From an uncultured bacterium (GTDB lineage Bacteria > Cyanobacteriota > Vampirovibrionia > Gastranaerophilales > Gastranaerophilaceae): a DNA stretch of 46,054 nucleotides. This document shows, piece after piece, positions 1-8,444 of this stretch. Below the pieces are notes generated by a model, which worked only from the letters and a program-made list of their open reading frames with translations, was not told the DNA's origin and did not search any database. The DNA is taken from contig CASFCQ010000007.1 of the NCBI GenBank assembly GCA_949293185.1, positions 1 through 46,054 of the forward strand. The letters run 5' to 3'. The position numbers and the translations under genes are program-made. Every line of letters begins with the position of its first letter. Position 1 is the stretch's first letter.

Positions 1-16
1 ATCTAAAAACACAATA

Positions 17-142
17 TGTCATCCTGAGGAGCGAAGCGAGCTCAGGATCTTACCGGTGATAAATGATTGCCAAGAACATTGGTCAGATTCTGAACACACC
101 CAATCCTCGCAAACCTGCAACGACGGGCGCTTCAGAATGACA
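17..142. repeat. Interspersed MITE-like repeat, left copy
   Basis: The ends are near-perfect terminal inverted repeats, TGTCATCCTG at 17-26 and CAGAATGACA at 133-142 (9 of 10 complementary). The left part holds a hairpin (ATCCTGAG at 21-28, CTCAGGAT at 41-48). The last 62 bases (81-142) match 45807-45868 at about 55 of 62 positions, so this is a dispersed repeat family. The ATG chosen for the autotransporter gene falls in the right terminal repeat. Confidence 0.7.
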
Positions 143-3100
143 CTGCTTCGCGGCGTGCAAACAGCCGCCTTGACCCTTGCACTGTCTTTCTTCATCGCCA
201 CACCGGCAATGGCGCAAGCACCCGTACCTACTTTAGACAGACTTAATCAGGAAGGTACAACTATACCCGACACTAACCCGCCACAGGTGTACCCCGAGTC
301 TGCTTATACCCTTACAGAAATCAAAGACGCAGACCCTGAAAATCTTCCTCAAAACGCAATAACCCTTTATGATAAAACAGAGGTGATAAAATACTATGAC
401 CCTCAAACAGGTCTGGAAATCGCAGCAGATGACAGACTTCCCGATGTTCAGTATAAAGAAGTCACAACTATACAAACAACGCCAAAATACTATACGGTAA
501 ACCTCAAAGACTCCGTAAAAAACATTGGGGAAGGCGATACAACAAAATACTTTGAATGGAGTCAAAATGCAGAAGGCAAACTTGAACTAAAAGAAGTATC
601 AGCACCCACAGCAGGTAAAACTACAATTACCGTAAAATACGACACATCTAACCTTCAAAACAGATACCCAAACTCTTCTGACAATTCATCAACAAATATT
701 TCAGGCACATTTGTAAATCAGACCACAGGCAGCACATCAGGAAATCAATACGGTGGTGCTATATATAACAACGGAACAAACGTAAAACTCGGTGACATTA
801 ATGCTGACTTCATCGGCAACTATGCGTCAAGTAATACTTATGTCTATGGCGGGGCGGTTTATAACATTGGTGAAATCGGCAATATAACAGGCGATTTTAT
901 CGGCAACTATGCGTCTTCTACTGATTCTAACGCCTATGGCGGGGCGATTTATAACGATGAAACAATCGGTAATATAACAGGCGATTTTATTGGTAACTAT
1001 GCAACCACAACATATGAATATGGAGATGCATTTGGCGGTGCCATAGATAACAGAGGAACAATTACAAATATTACGGGCGATTTTATCGGTAATAAAGTTT
1101 ACGTAGTTGATCCGAGCAATCCTTTGATACAGGGCGGAGCTATATATAATAATGGTACAATTGAAAATATTACAGGGAATTTTATTTCTAACAGTGCAAT
1201 ATTGGAAGATGGCCGTGGCGGCGGCGGTGCTATAACCAATAGAAAAATTATTAACAATATAACAGGTGCATTTATTGCTAACTATACTGATTCTACAGGA
1301 GGTGCAATAAATAACTATGGTACTATTGATTACCTATCTGCTGATTTTATCGGAAACCATTCCAATTCCACTGGTGGAGCGATTGATAACATTATTGGAA
1401 CAATTGAATATATAACAGGTTACTTTATCGGAAACCATTCCAATTCCTATGGCGGAGCAATTTATAACGACGAGATTATCGGAGATATCGCTGGTGACTT
1501 TATAGGTAACTATGCGTCAGGTAATTCTTCTGTCTCTGGCGGGGCGATTTATAACAATTATGGAACAATCGGCAATATCACTGGCGATTTTATAGGTAAT
1601 TACAGCCAGGGTGGTGGAGTCAAAGGTGGAGCGATTTATAACAGCAATAATTCAACAATTGATAACATAACAAGCGATTTCATTGGAAATTATGCCAAGT
1701 CTGTTAATGGATTTGCTCAAGGCGGAGGAATTCATAACTACAAAGGGACTATTAAAGTTTTAAACGGTAATTTTACAGGTAACTATGTCCAAGCAGACTA
1801 TAAAGCCTATGGCGGGGCGATTTATAACAGTAATGGAACAATCGGCAACATCACAGATGATTTTATAAGTAACTATGCAAGCTCTGTTAAAGATGAAGCA
1901 TCTGGGGGAGCCATTTATAACACTGGCGGAACAATCGGCAACATAACAGGCGATTTTATAGGCAACTATGCAACATCAAGCTCTCCAGGCGCATTTGGCG
2001 GAGCAATTGCAAACACTGGAATAACCGGCAATATAACAGGGGACTTTATCGGTAATTATGTTACATCAGATGGATTCTATGCTATTGGCGGTGCAATAGC
2101 TAATTTAGGCTACATAGGCACAATGGATGAACAAAATATGACAATAACAGAAGGTGAGATAAAAAACTCATCTTTCATAGGCAACTACGCAGAATCTAAA
2201 ACTGGCAATGCTGTAGGTGGTGCAATATTCAGCACAAGTAATATAAATATTGTTGCAGACAACGGACAATCGATATTCTCAGGAAACAAAACAATCTCAA
2301 ACGGTGTTGAAGAACAAAACGCCATAGGTATATATGGCGTAGTTGATCAAGACCCCTCAACAGGCGCACTTGTTTTTACAGACTTAGTAACAGGTGAAAC
2401 ATCAGACAAAAATACAGCAAACCTAAAACTTGAAGCTAAAAATAACGGGGTAATAGTTTTTGACGATACAATCCGCGGCGGAGGTTTTGTTTCTGGAGCA
2501 TTGCTTGTTAATCGTTTAGAAGTCATCGAAACACCTGAAACAGCATTTGACTTAAAAGTAACAGGCGACAGCACAGGCAAAGTTGTTCTCAATAACGACA
2601 TAATCAACGCAAACATATCCTTAGACAACACAAACCTCTACTTAGGTCGAGAAGATGTCTTTAACCAATCACAATCATTGTCTTTGAACTCAGGCTCAAT
2701 CTACCTTAATAACCAATCAGTCGGCACAATGCATATCCCGACCTTGAACCTCAACGGCAATACAAGCATCTCTGTTGACGCTGACTTAGCAAACAAATCC
2801 ATGGACAGAATAACAGCAGATATATACAACATTAAAGACAACGCAATGTTGAATGTTAACAACGTTACTCTTCTCTCTGACGCTAAAGAAGATGTTACTA
2901 ACATTCAGTTCGCAGATGACGCCTTAAAAGGCAACGTCGCATTTACTGGTGCTTCTCCTATCGCATATTCTCCTATCTGGAAATATGATGTTTCATACAA
3001 CCCGGATGACGGGTTCTTTACATTTAGCAGAGGTGCATCAGCTTCAGGCGGCAATGCAAGCGATGCCTTCAACCCCTCAGTCTTAACTTCACCTGTAGCT

Positions 3101-4063
3101 ACTCAAGCAGGTGCTTATACTACACAATTACAAACATTTAACTACGCCTTCCAACACGCAGATACATTTATGAACATCCCGTATCTCGAACGTGTAGCTA
3201 TCATTAATCAAAACAAATACGCTTTATCTCCCACAGGTGATGCAACTGATGTAGGAACATACTCCCCTCTCATGATAAAACAACACGACCCCGGCTTCTG
3301 GGTTAAACCTTATGCAAGCTTTGAAAATGTTCCTTTAAAAAACGGTCCTAAAGTTTCTAACATCAACTACGGAACTTTAATCGGTTATGACTCACCACTC
3401 AAGTCAATCTCTAACGGCTTTGAAAGAGTATTAACAGGCTATATAGGCTACAATGGTGCAAGCCAGCGTTACAGCGGTGTTGATGCTTATCAAAACGGAG
3501 GCTTATTAGGCGGTACTGCAACCTTCTACAAAGGAAACTTCTTTAACGCAACAACCTTAAGTGTAGGAGCTTCCGCAGGCGATGCTTCAACAATGTACGG
3601 CTCAGAAAACTATACAATGCTTTTAGCAGGCTTAGGTAACAAAACAGGATATAACTTTGAATTCTTTAACGGAGGAATGATATTACAACCCAGTATGTTA
3701 ATATCATATACATTCGTTAATACATTTGATTACACAAACGGCGCAGGTGTAAGAATAGAATCAGACCCTATGCACGCAATACAGCTTGCTCCCGGAATAA
3801 AACTCATAGGAAACACCAAAAACGGCTGGCAGCCATACATAGGTGTAAGCATGATATGGAATCTGCTTGATGAATCGAAAGTAACAGCAGACAGTGTAAG
3901 ATTACCTGAAATGAGCATAAAACCGTATGTTCAGTACGGTGTGGGTTTACAAAAACGTGTAAATGATAAATTCCTTGCATTTTGTCAGGCGATGATACAC
4001 AACGGAGGACGAAACGGTGTGTCACTCTCTGCAGGTCTACGCTGGAAAGTCGGCAGAGAATAA
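137..4063 (+). CDS. Pmp-like autotransporter adhesin with GGAI/FIGN repeats
   Basis: Predicted secreted surface protein of 1308 residues. The chosen start gives a clear signal peptide (MTLLRGVQTAALTLALSFF, ending in AMA-QA). The ORF stays open upstream to an ATG at 56, but those 27 residues are polar and encoded by the interspersed repeat. No good ribosome site precedes either start. The passenger carries about 17 repeats of roughly 22-35 residues built on GGAIYN, then NITGDF, then FIGNYA. The tetrapeptides GGA(I/V) and FxxN are the hallmark of chlamydial polymorphic membrane proteins. The last 270 or so residues look like an autotransporter beta-barrel (FWVKPYASFENV, aromatic-alternating strands, final strand GVSLSAGLRWKV), which would translocate the passenger across the outer membrane. 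Repeats are highly similar at DNA level, so copy number may vary. Adhesion is inferred from the family. Confidence 0.8.
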   Translation: MTLLRGVQTAALTLALSFFIATPAMAQAPVPTLDRLNQEGTTIPDTNPPQVYPESAYTLTEIKDADPENLPQNAITLYDKTEVIKYYDPQTGLEIAADDRLPDVQYKEVTTIQTTPKYYTVNLKDSVKNIGEGDTTKYFEWSQNAEGKLELKEVSAPTAGKTTITVKYDTSNLQNRYPNSSDNSSTNISGTFVNQTTGSTSGNQYGGAIYNNGTNVKLGDINADFIGNYASSNTYVYGGAVYNIGEIGNITGDFIGNYASSTDSNAYGGAIYNDETIGNITGDFIGNYATTTYEYGDAFGGAIDNRGTITNITGDFIGNKVYVVDPSNPLIQGGAIYNNGTIENITGNFISNSAILEDGRGGGGAITNRKIINNITGAFIANYTDSTGGAINNYGTIDYLSADFIGNHSNSTGGAIDNIIGTIEYITGYFIGNHSNSYGGAIYNDEIIGDIAGDFIGNYASGNSSVSGGAIYNNYGTIGNITGDFIGNYSQGGGVKGGAIYNSNNSTIDNITSDFIGNYAKSVNGFAQGGGIHNYKGTIKVLNGNFTGNYVQADYKAYGGAIYNSNGTIGNITDDFISNYASSVKDEASGGAIYNTGGTIGNITGDFIGNYATSSSPGAFGGAIANTGITGNITGDFIGNYVTSDGFYAIGGAIANLGYIGTMDEQNMTITEGEIKNSSFIGNYAESKTGNAVGGAIFSTSNINIVADNGQSIFSGNKTISNGVEEQNAIGIYGVVDQDPSTGALVFTDLVTGETSDKNTANLKLEAKNNGVIVFDDTIRGGGFVSGALLVNRLEVIETPETAFDLKVTGDSTGKVVLNNDIINANISLDNTNLYLGREDVFNQSQSLSLNSGSIYLNNQSVGTMHIPTLNLNGNTSISVDADLANKSMDRITADIYNIKDNAMLNVNNVTLLSDAKEDVTNIQFADDALKGNVAFTGASPIAYSPIWKYDVSYNPDDGFFTFSRGASASGGNASDAFNPSVLTSPVATQAGAYTTQLQTFNYAFQHADTFMNIPYLERVAIINQNKYALSPTGDATDVGTYSPLMIKQHDPGFWVKPYASFENVPLKNGPKVSNINYGTLIGYDSPLKSISNGFERVLTGYIGYNGASQRYSGVDAYQNGGLLGGTATFYKGNFFNATTLSVGASAGDASTMYGSENYTMLLAGLGNKTGYNFEFFNGGMILQPSMLISYTFVNTFDYTNGAGVRIESDPMHAIQLAPGIKLIGNTKNGWQPYIGVSMIWNLLDESKVTADSVRLPEMSIKPYVQYGVGLQKRVNDKFLAFCQAMIHNGGRNGVSLSAGLRWKVGRE

Positions 4064-4078
4064 AGAATTATGTATTAC

Positions 4079-4098
4079 GGCGGATTAGTAAATCCGCC
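4079..4098. repeat. Short palindromic repeat
   Basis: Perfect 8-bp stem GGCGGATT / AATCCGCC with a 4-base loop, just after the autotransporter stop. A similar palindrome with related flanks (AGGGCAGACTTTAGTCTGCC) occurs near 11233-11252, suggesting a small REP-like family. Confidence 0.55.
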
Positions 4099-4115
4099 CT
4101 GCGTTACTTTGCAAT

Positions 4116-4150
4116 AAAACGGACCAGACAAAAATATTCAGTCCGTTTTT
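4116..4150 (+). terminator. Rho-independent terminator of the autotransporter gene
   Basis: Stem AAAACGGAC (4116-4124) pairs with GTCCGTTTT, followed by a T-rich tail at 4145-4150. It lies 50 bases after the stop codon. Confidence 0.75.
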
Positions 4151-4226
4151 GTTATTTAATAAAAATCTTATAAAAATTCGTCTTAATATTTTTTAATATT
4201 TTACGACTTTAGTAGCAAAAAAATTT

Positions 4227-4254
4227 TTGACATGATTTCATGCTCATGTAAACT
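4227..4254 (+). promoter_or_regulatory. Sigma-70-type promoter of a possible small RNA
   Basis: A perfect -35 TTGACA (4227-4232), 16-base spacer and a -10 TAAACT (4249-4254) with TG immediately before it. The predicted start is near 4261. A strong terminator ends at 4326, before the next gene, so the default product would be a 60-70 nt RNA. Confidence 0.5.
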
Positions 4255-4260
4255 CCTCTA

Positions 4261-4326
4261 TAAACTCCGTAATACTAATTCTATCCATCTCGGCTTAATC
4301 TTTTTGAGAAAAAGCCGATTTTTTTT
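4261..4326 (+). ncRNA. Candidate small RNA, or attenuated leader of the SpoIID-like gene
   Basis: The unit has its own promoter and ends in a terminator: TCGGCTT (4290-4296) pairs with AAGCCGA (4312-4318), followed by eight T. The 5' half is A/C/T-rich and looks unpaired. The layout and the segment AATTC-N4-CA-NCT-NGGCTT resemble the orphan terminator unit at 15898-15967. No RNA family recognised. It could instead be a transcription attenuator for the operon starting at 4388, although a second -10 (TATAAT, 4355-4360) sits after the terminator. Confidence 0.4.
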
Positions 4327-4387
4327 ATCCAATCTTTTAAAATTTTTTGCTTTTTATAATAAAATTGAATTAAAAGAGAGAGTTATT

Positions 4388-6217
4388 ATGTTGAAAAAAA
4401 TATTTCTATCACTGTGTGTGATTATTTGTTCAGTTGGTTTTAATGCAAACGCTCTGGCAGTTCCTGCTTTAAACGCTACGATTGTAAAAGTCGGTATAAG
4501 CAGTCAGGATTTTTCACAATATTATTTTAAACAAACCGCTTTGACGGCTACCGATTCTTATACGCTTACGGATAAATCAACCAATCAGCTTTTGGGCAGC
4601 TTTGACGCAAATGAAGTTGTTCAAATAGATATAAAAAACAACCTGTTTACGATTAGCAAAGATGACAAGGAAATTGGCAAAGATATAAAAGGACCTGTTG
4701 AAATAGCTTCGCAAAACGGATTTGTTAGCGTGGCAAATTTAAAAAGAGCAGGCAAACCTGCTTTTTACAGGGGAACAATACAAATAACAAAAGTTCCTAA
4801 AAAAGATGACCAATTTAATATTATAAATGTTATTGATGTTGAATCTTATTTAAGAGGTGTTGTTCCTAACGAGATGCCTGTAAGATTCGGCACGGAAGCA
4901 CTGAAAGCGCAGGCAATACTTGCAAGAAACTATGTGCTGAAACCCAGAGAAGCAAATTACCATAACTATGACGTGTGCGATTCCGTTGCGTGTCAGGTGT
5001 ATTTCGGTGCGAACACGGAAAATGAAATCTCCGACACTGCAATAAAAGAAACTGAAAATATTGTGGCTATGCAAAACAATGAGCTTATACTTGCCCTGTA
5101 CAGCTCTACTGCAGGCGGATATACTGAAAGTTATGAAAATGCCTTTTCCGCTGACATGGCTAACGGGGTAAAGATGTTCCCGGGAGTGTCAAAACCATTT
5201 TTAAAAGGTGTTCCGGATGATAAAGACACACCTGTCTTGAACGATGAAAAAGCTGCAAGAAAATTTTATACAACGCAACCCGAAACTTTTGACAACAATT
5301 CACCGTATTTCAGATGGGTGAGAGAGTGGGATATAAAAGAGCTTGAGGATGTTCTTAAACAAACTCTTATTACACAATCCGCCACAGGTTTTGTTAAACC
5401 CAAACTTACAAAACCTGAAGATTTCGGCAATTTAAAAGATATCAAAGTTGTAAAACGGGGTGTATCCGGCAAAGCTATGTCCATAAACATTATTACGGAC
5501 AAAAATGTTTTTAATGTTCAAAAAGAACTTGTTATAAGAAGAACTTTTAAAAAGGATAACAAGGCTCTGCCTTCTGCAAATATAATTGTTGATGTGGAAA
5601 CAATAAAGCAGCAGTCAAAGCCGGATAAAACTGATAAGCAGGTTAAACAGGAAAAACCCGAACCTGACAACCTTGTCTGGTCAAACTGGGATGACGATGA
5701 AGAGAATACAAAAACTAAAGACGATGAGTCAAAAAGCACAGAAGATAAAACAACCGGAAAAGTAATTGTCCGCGGCGGAGGCTACGGACACGGTGTAGGG
5801 ATGAGCCAGTATGGTGCAGGCAGTATGAATGACAAGGGGTATTCTTATGCGGAGATTATTCAACATTATTTTACTGATACCGCTATCACAACCAACCCTG
5901 TTACTTTGTCCTGCGTAAACGGTAAGGATACGGCGGTTCAAACTTTTTATACAACCAAAAAAGAACGCGGAAAAAATAAAAAGGTTTATCTCGTTGCGGA
6001 AAATAAATTTCAGTTTACAACAATGACAGTGGTAATCAACAGTCAGGAATTTAAACTTGAGCTTGTTCCTCAATTGTTTAAGCCGGAAAAATTTGATATT
6101 ACACAATATCTTGTAGACGGGGAAAACAGAATCACATTTCTGCTTCCGTATTCCGAATCACATAAAAAACCTGTAAGATTATTTGTAGAACTTTATGAGG
6201 CAGAAAATGACAGATAG
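4388..6217 (+). CDS. SpoIID/LytB-domain exported protein (predicted lytic transglycosylase)
   Basis: 609 residues from the ATG at 4388, preceded by AGAGAG; the frame is open upstream, but this start gives a signal peptide (MLKKIFLSLCVIICSVGFNA). SpoIID proteins cleave glycan strands of peptidoglycan. Visible signatures are YLRGVVPNEMP with the presumed catalytic Glu162, EALKAQAILARNYVL, the metal-site-like CDSVACQVY (Cys197, Cys202), STAGGYTESYENAF, and a C-terminal GGGYGHGVGMSQYGAGSM. A highly charged low-complexity insert of about 50 residues (rich in K, D, E) interrupts the domain before the GHGVGMSQ block. A further beta-rich region of about 110 residues follows the domain. It overlaps murJ by 11 bases, so the two are probably translationally coupled. 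Role in wall remodelling is inferred. Confidence 0.85.
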   Translation: MLKKIFLSLCVIICSVGFNANALAVPALNATIVKVGISSQDFSQYYFKQTALTATDSYTLTDKSTNQLLGSFDANEVVQIDIKNNLFTISKDDKEIGKDIKGPVEIASQNGFVSVANLKRAGKPAFYRGTIQITKVPKKDDQFNIINVIDVESYLRGVVPNEMPVRFGTEALKAQAILARNYVLKPREANYHNYDVCDSVACQVYFGANTENEISDTAIKETENIVAMQNNELILALYSSTAGGYTESYENAFSADMANGVKMFPGVSKPFLKGVPDDKDTPVLNDEKAARKFYTTQPETFDNNSPYFRWVREWDIKELEDVLKQTLITQSATGFVKPKLTKPEDFGNLKDIKVVKRGVSGKAMSINIITDKNVFNVQKELVIRRTFKKDNKALPSANIIVDVETIKQQSKPDKTDKQVKQEKPEPDNLVWSNWDDDEENTKTKDDESKSTEDKTTGKVIVRGGGYGHGVGMSQYGAGSMNDKGYSYAEIIQHYFTDTAITTNPVTLSCVNGKDTAVQTFYTTKKERGKNKKVYLVAENKFQFTTMTVVINSQEFKLELVPQLFKPEKFDITQYLVDGENRITFLLPYSESHKKPVRLFVELYEAENDR

Positions 6218-7832
6218 TGCTAATAACACCGCTCAGGAAGTACCAAAAACCAATGCATCAAAAACACAGAGTTTGTTAAAAGCTGCTTGGATAATAGCAT
6301 TCGTTACCATAGTGAGCAAGTTAATAGGATTTTTACGTGATATTGTAATTGCCAATTTTTACGGTGCAGGTATGGTATCCGATGCATACTTTTATGCTTA
6401 TCAAATTCCGGCAATATCCATTATTCTTCTCGGAGGAATCGGAGGACCTTTCCACAGTGCGGTTGTTTCCGTATTTTCAAAAATGATACCCAACCTCGAA
6501 GAAAAAGCACCTGACAATGTAAACAAATTGTTTAATACGTTTTTAACAAGCTCCTTCCTTGTATTTTTACTTCTTGGTGTGCTTGTTTTTACATTTTCTG
6601 ATGTGATTATGCAGATTATAATATCCAACGGTTCGCCTGAACTGATTAGACTCGCGAGCCTGCATCTGAAAATAATGGCGCCTGTTTTGACTGTAGGCGG
6701 GGTTGTCGGTATTTATTACGGTATTTTGATTGTTTACAAAGAGTTTTTAATCCCTAACATTTCGCCGATTTTGATGAGTGTGGCAATTATTGCAATAATT
6801 TCTCTTGTGCATAACGACAATTCCGGTATAGTTCTTGCTGCTGCAACTACAGTGGGCGCATTGTGCCAGTTTGTTTATCAGCTGCCGAAACTCAAACAGC
6901 TCGGGTTTAAATTTAGACCAAACTTTGATGTTATGAACAATCCGCAGTTTAAAAATATTCTTGAACTTTTGTTCCCTGCAATATTGAGTTCTACTGTGGG
7001 GCAGGTTTATATTTATGTCGACATGTTTTTTGCTTCCCAGCTGCAAGAGGGTGCATGGTCTGCTATAGGTTATGCAAACAGATTGTTCCAGTTCCCTGTA
7101 GGAGTACTGGTAACGGCATTTCTTGTACCGCTATTCCCGATTTTTTCAAAACTCGTGGGAGAAAAGGACTACGATAACATAAGATATTATTTTAACAAGG
7201 GTGTAGGGCTTTTAAACTTTGTGGCTTTTCCCATTCTTGTGTTAATTTTATTGCTTTCTACAAACGCCATTCAATTAATTTTCCAGCGCGGTGCGTTTAA
7301 TGAAGTTGCAACAATGATGGTATCAGAGGCGCTGTGTTATTTATCAATCTCGATTATTTTCTATGTATTCAGAGATTCCATAACAAGGGTGTTTTATGCG
7401 TTTAATGATTCACGCACACCGTTTTTGGTTGCGTTATCTTCAATAGTTATTAAATTTATTTTAAACTTCCTGTTTGTAAAACAACTGGGTATCGGCGGTA
7501 TTACGTTATCGACATCTTTTGTGACTTTGATAAACGGATTCTGGCTCGGACTTTTGATAAAGAAAAAAATGAGTATGGATTACGGCGTGTATTTTAAAAA
7601 TCTGTTTAAAATGGCGGTGATTTCTATTGCAACATATTATGTCTGCCTCGGGGCTTATAAATTGTGGGATAAATATTTTGAGCCGACGCAATTCTTATTA
7701 ATTGTAAAAATTATTTTAATTACACTGCTGTGCGGTGTTGTCTACAGCATATTTGCGGCAGTTGTCAGAATCCCTTATGTGTTTGAACTATACGGCAGAG
7801 TTAAAGGGAAATTAATGAAATTCAGAGGATAA
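6207..7832 (+). CDS. murJ: Lipid II flippase MurJ (MviN)
   Basis: 541 residues, a polytopic membrane protein of the MurJ/MOP superfamily that moves lipid II across the inner membrane for peptidoglycan assembly. The family N-terminal pattern is visible (SKLIGFLRDIVIANFYGAG, then SDAYFYAYQIP), followed by about 14 hydrophobic segments and conserved FAIGYANRLFQFPVGVL-like and RVFYAFNDSRTP regions. I start at 6207 because AGG lies 6 bases before it; an in-frame ATG at 6195 would add four residues but has no ribosome site. It overlaps the SpoIID-like gene by 11 bases and is followed after 3 bases by tsaC, so all three form one operon. Confidence 0.93.
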   Translation: MTDSANNTAQEVPKTNASKTQSLLKAAWIIAFVTIVSKLIGFLRDIVIANFYGAGMVSDAYFYAYQIPAISIILLGGIGGPFHSAVVSVFSKMIPNLEEKAPDNVNKLFNTFLTSSFLVFLLLGVLVFTFSDVIMQIIISNGSPELIRLASLHLKIMAPVLTVGGVVGIYYGILIVYKEFLIPNISPILMSVAIIAIISLVHNDNSGIVLAAATTVGALCQFVYQLPKLKQLGFKFRPNFDVMNNPQFKNILELLFPAILSSTVGQVYIYVDMFFASQLQEGAWSAIGYANRLFQFPVGVLVTAFLVPLFPIFSKLVGEKDYDNIRYYFNKGVGLLNFVAFPILVLILLLSTNAIQLIFQRGAFNEVATMMVSEALCYLSISIIFYVFRDSITRVFYAFNDSRTPFLVALSSIVIKFILNFLFVKQLGIGGITLSTSFVTLINGFWLGLLIKKKMSMDYGVYFKNLFKMAVISIATYYVCLGAYKLWDKYFEPTQFLLIVKIILITLLCGVVYSIFAAVVRIPYVFELYGRVKGKLMKFRG

Positions 7833-7835
7833 TTT

Positions 7836-8444
7836 ATGGATATTTTCAGCGATACAACTTATGTAAAAAAATTAAATGAAAAACTCAAACAAGGCGGGGT
7901 TATATCCTTTGTAACAGATACGGTCTGGGGCGTAGGATGTCTGCCCGATAATGAAAAAGGCGTTGAAAATATTTATGAACTCAAAAACCGCGATCGTTCA
8001 AAACCTCTTATTTTAATGTCTGACAGCGTTGAATATCTTTTGCCTTATGTAAAAGATATACCGCCAAAAGCTCACGAACTTATGGACAAATATTTTCCGG
8101 GGGCTTTGACTTTGATTTTTGAAAAGTCTGACAAAACACCCGATTATGTTACTTCTTTTAAAAATACGGTCGGAATCCGTGTGCCGGACAACCCGTTTTT
8201 TAAAAGTCTTTGCGAGGTTATAGACGGGCATGTTCTTGCGACAACGAGCGCAAATCTTTCCGGTCAGGAGGCTGCTTCTACTTATGAAGAAGCTGTTGCA
8301 AATGTGGGCGCTCATGTCGAATATGTGTTTGAGGATTACGGATTTAAAGCTCAAGGACTGGCTTCAACAGTTGCGCTGGCTTTAGACGACAATATAAAAG
8401 TTTTGCGTCAGGGTGAAGTTATCATAAACACAGTTAAACAATAG
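7836..8444 (+). CDS. tsaC: Threonylcarbamoyl-AMP synthase (YrdC/Sua5 domain)
   Basis: 202 residues, a single YrdC domain. It makes threonylcarbamoyl-AMP from threonine, bicarbonate and ATP for the t6A37 modification of ANN-decoding tRNAs. Signatures include GGVISFVTDTVWGVGC near the N terminus, the KNRDRSKPLILM block, YFPGALTLIFE and TVGIRVPDNPF, then ATTSANLSGQEA. Length fits TsaC rather than the longer Sua5, which has an extra C-terminal domain. The ribosome site is AGAGG 7-8 bases upstream, in the 3' end of murJ. The last 11 bases overlap the convergent gene at 8434. Confidence 0.9.
   Translation: MDIFSDTTYVKKLNEKLKQGGVISFVTDTVWGVGCLPDNEKGVENIYELKNRDRSKPLILMSDSVEYLLPYVKDIPPKAHELMDKYFPGALTLIFEKSDKTPDYVTSFKNTVGIRVPDNPFFKSLCEVIDGHVLATTSANLSGQEAASTYEEAVANVGAHVEYVFEDYGFKAQGLASTVALALDDNIKVLRQGEVIINTVKQ

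Noticed and set aside
714..2240. CRISPR-like array suggested by the regular DNA repeats
   Set aside because: Repeats are in-frame coding repeats of the autotransporter; no constant-length spacers.
4250..4326. Yfr1-type cyanobacterial small RNA
   Set aside because: ACTCCTC is present, but the full conserved ACUCCUCACAC and the flanking 5' stem are not.
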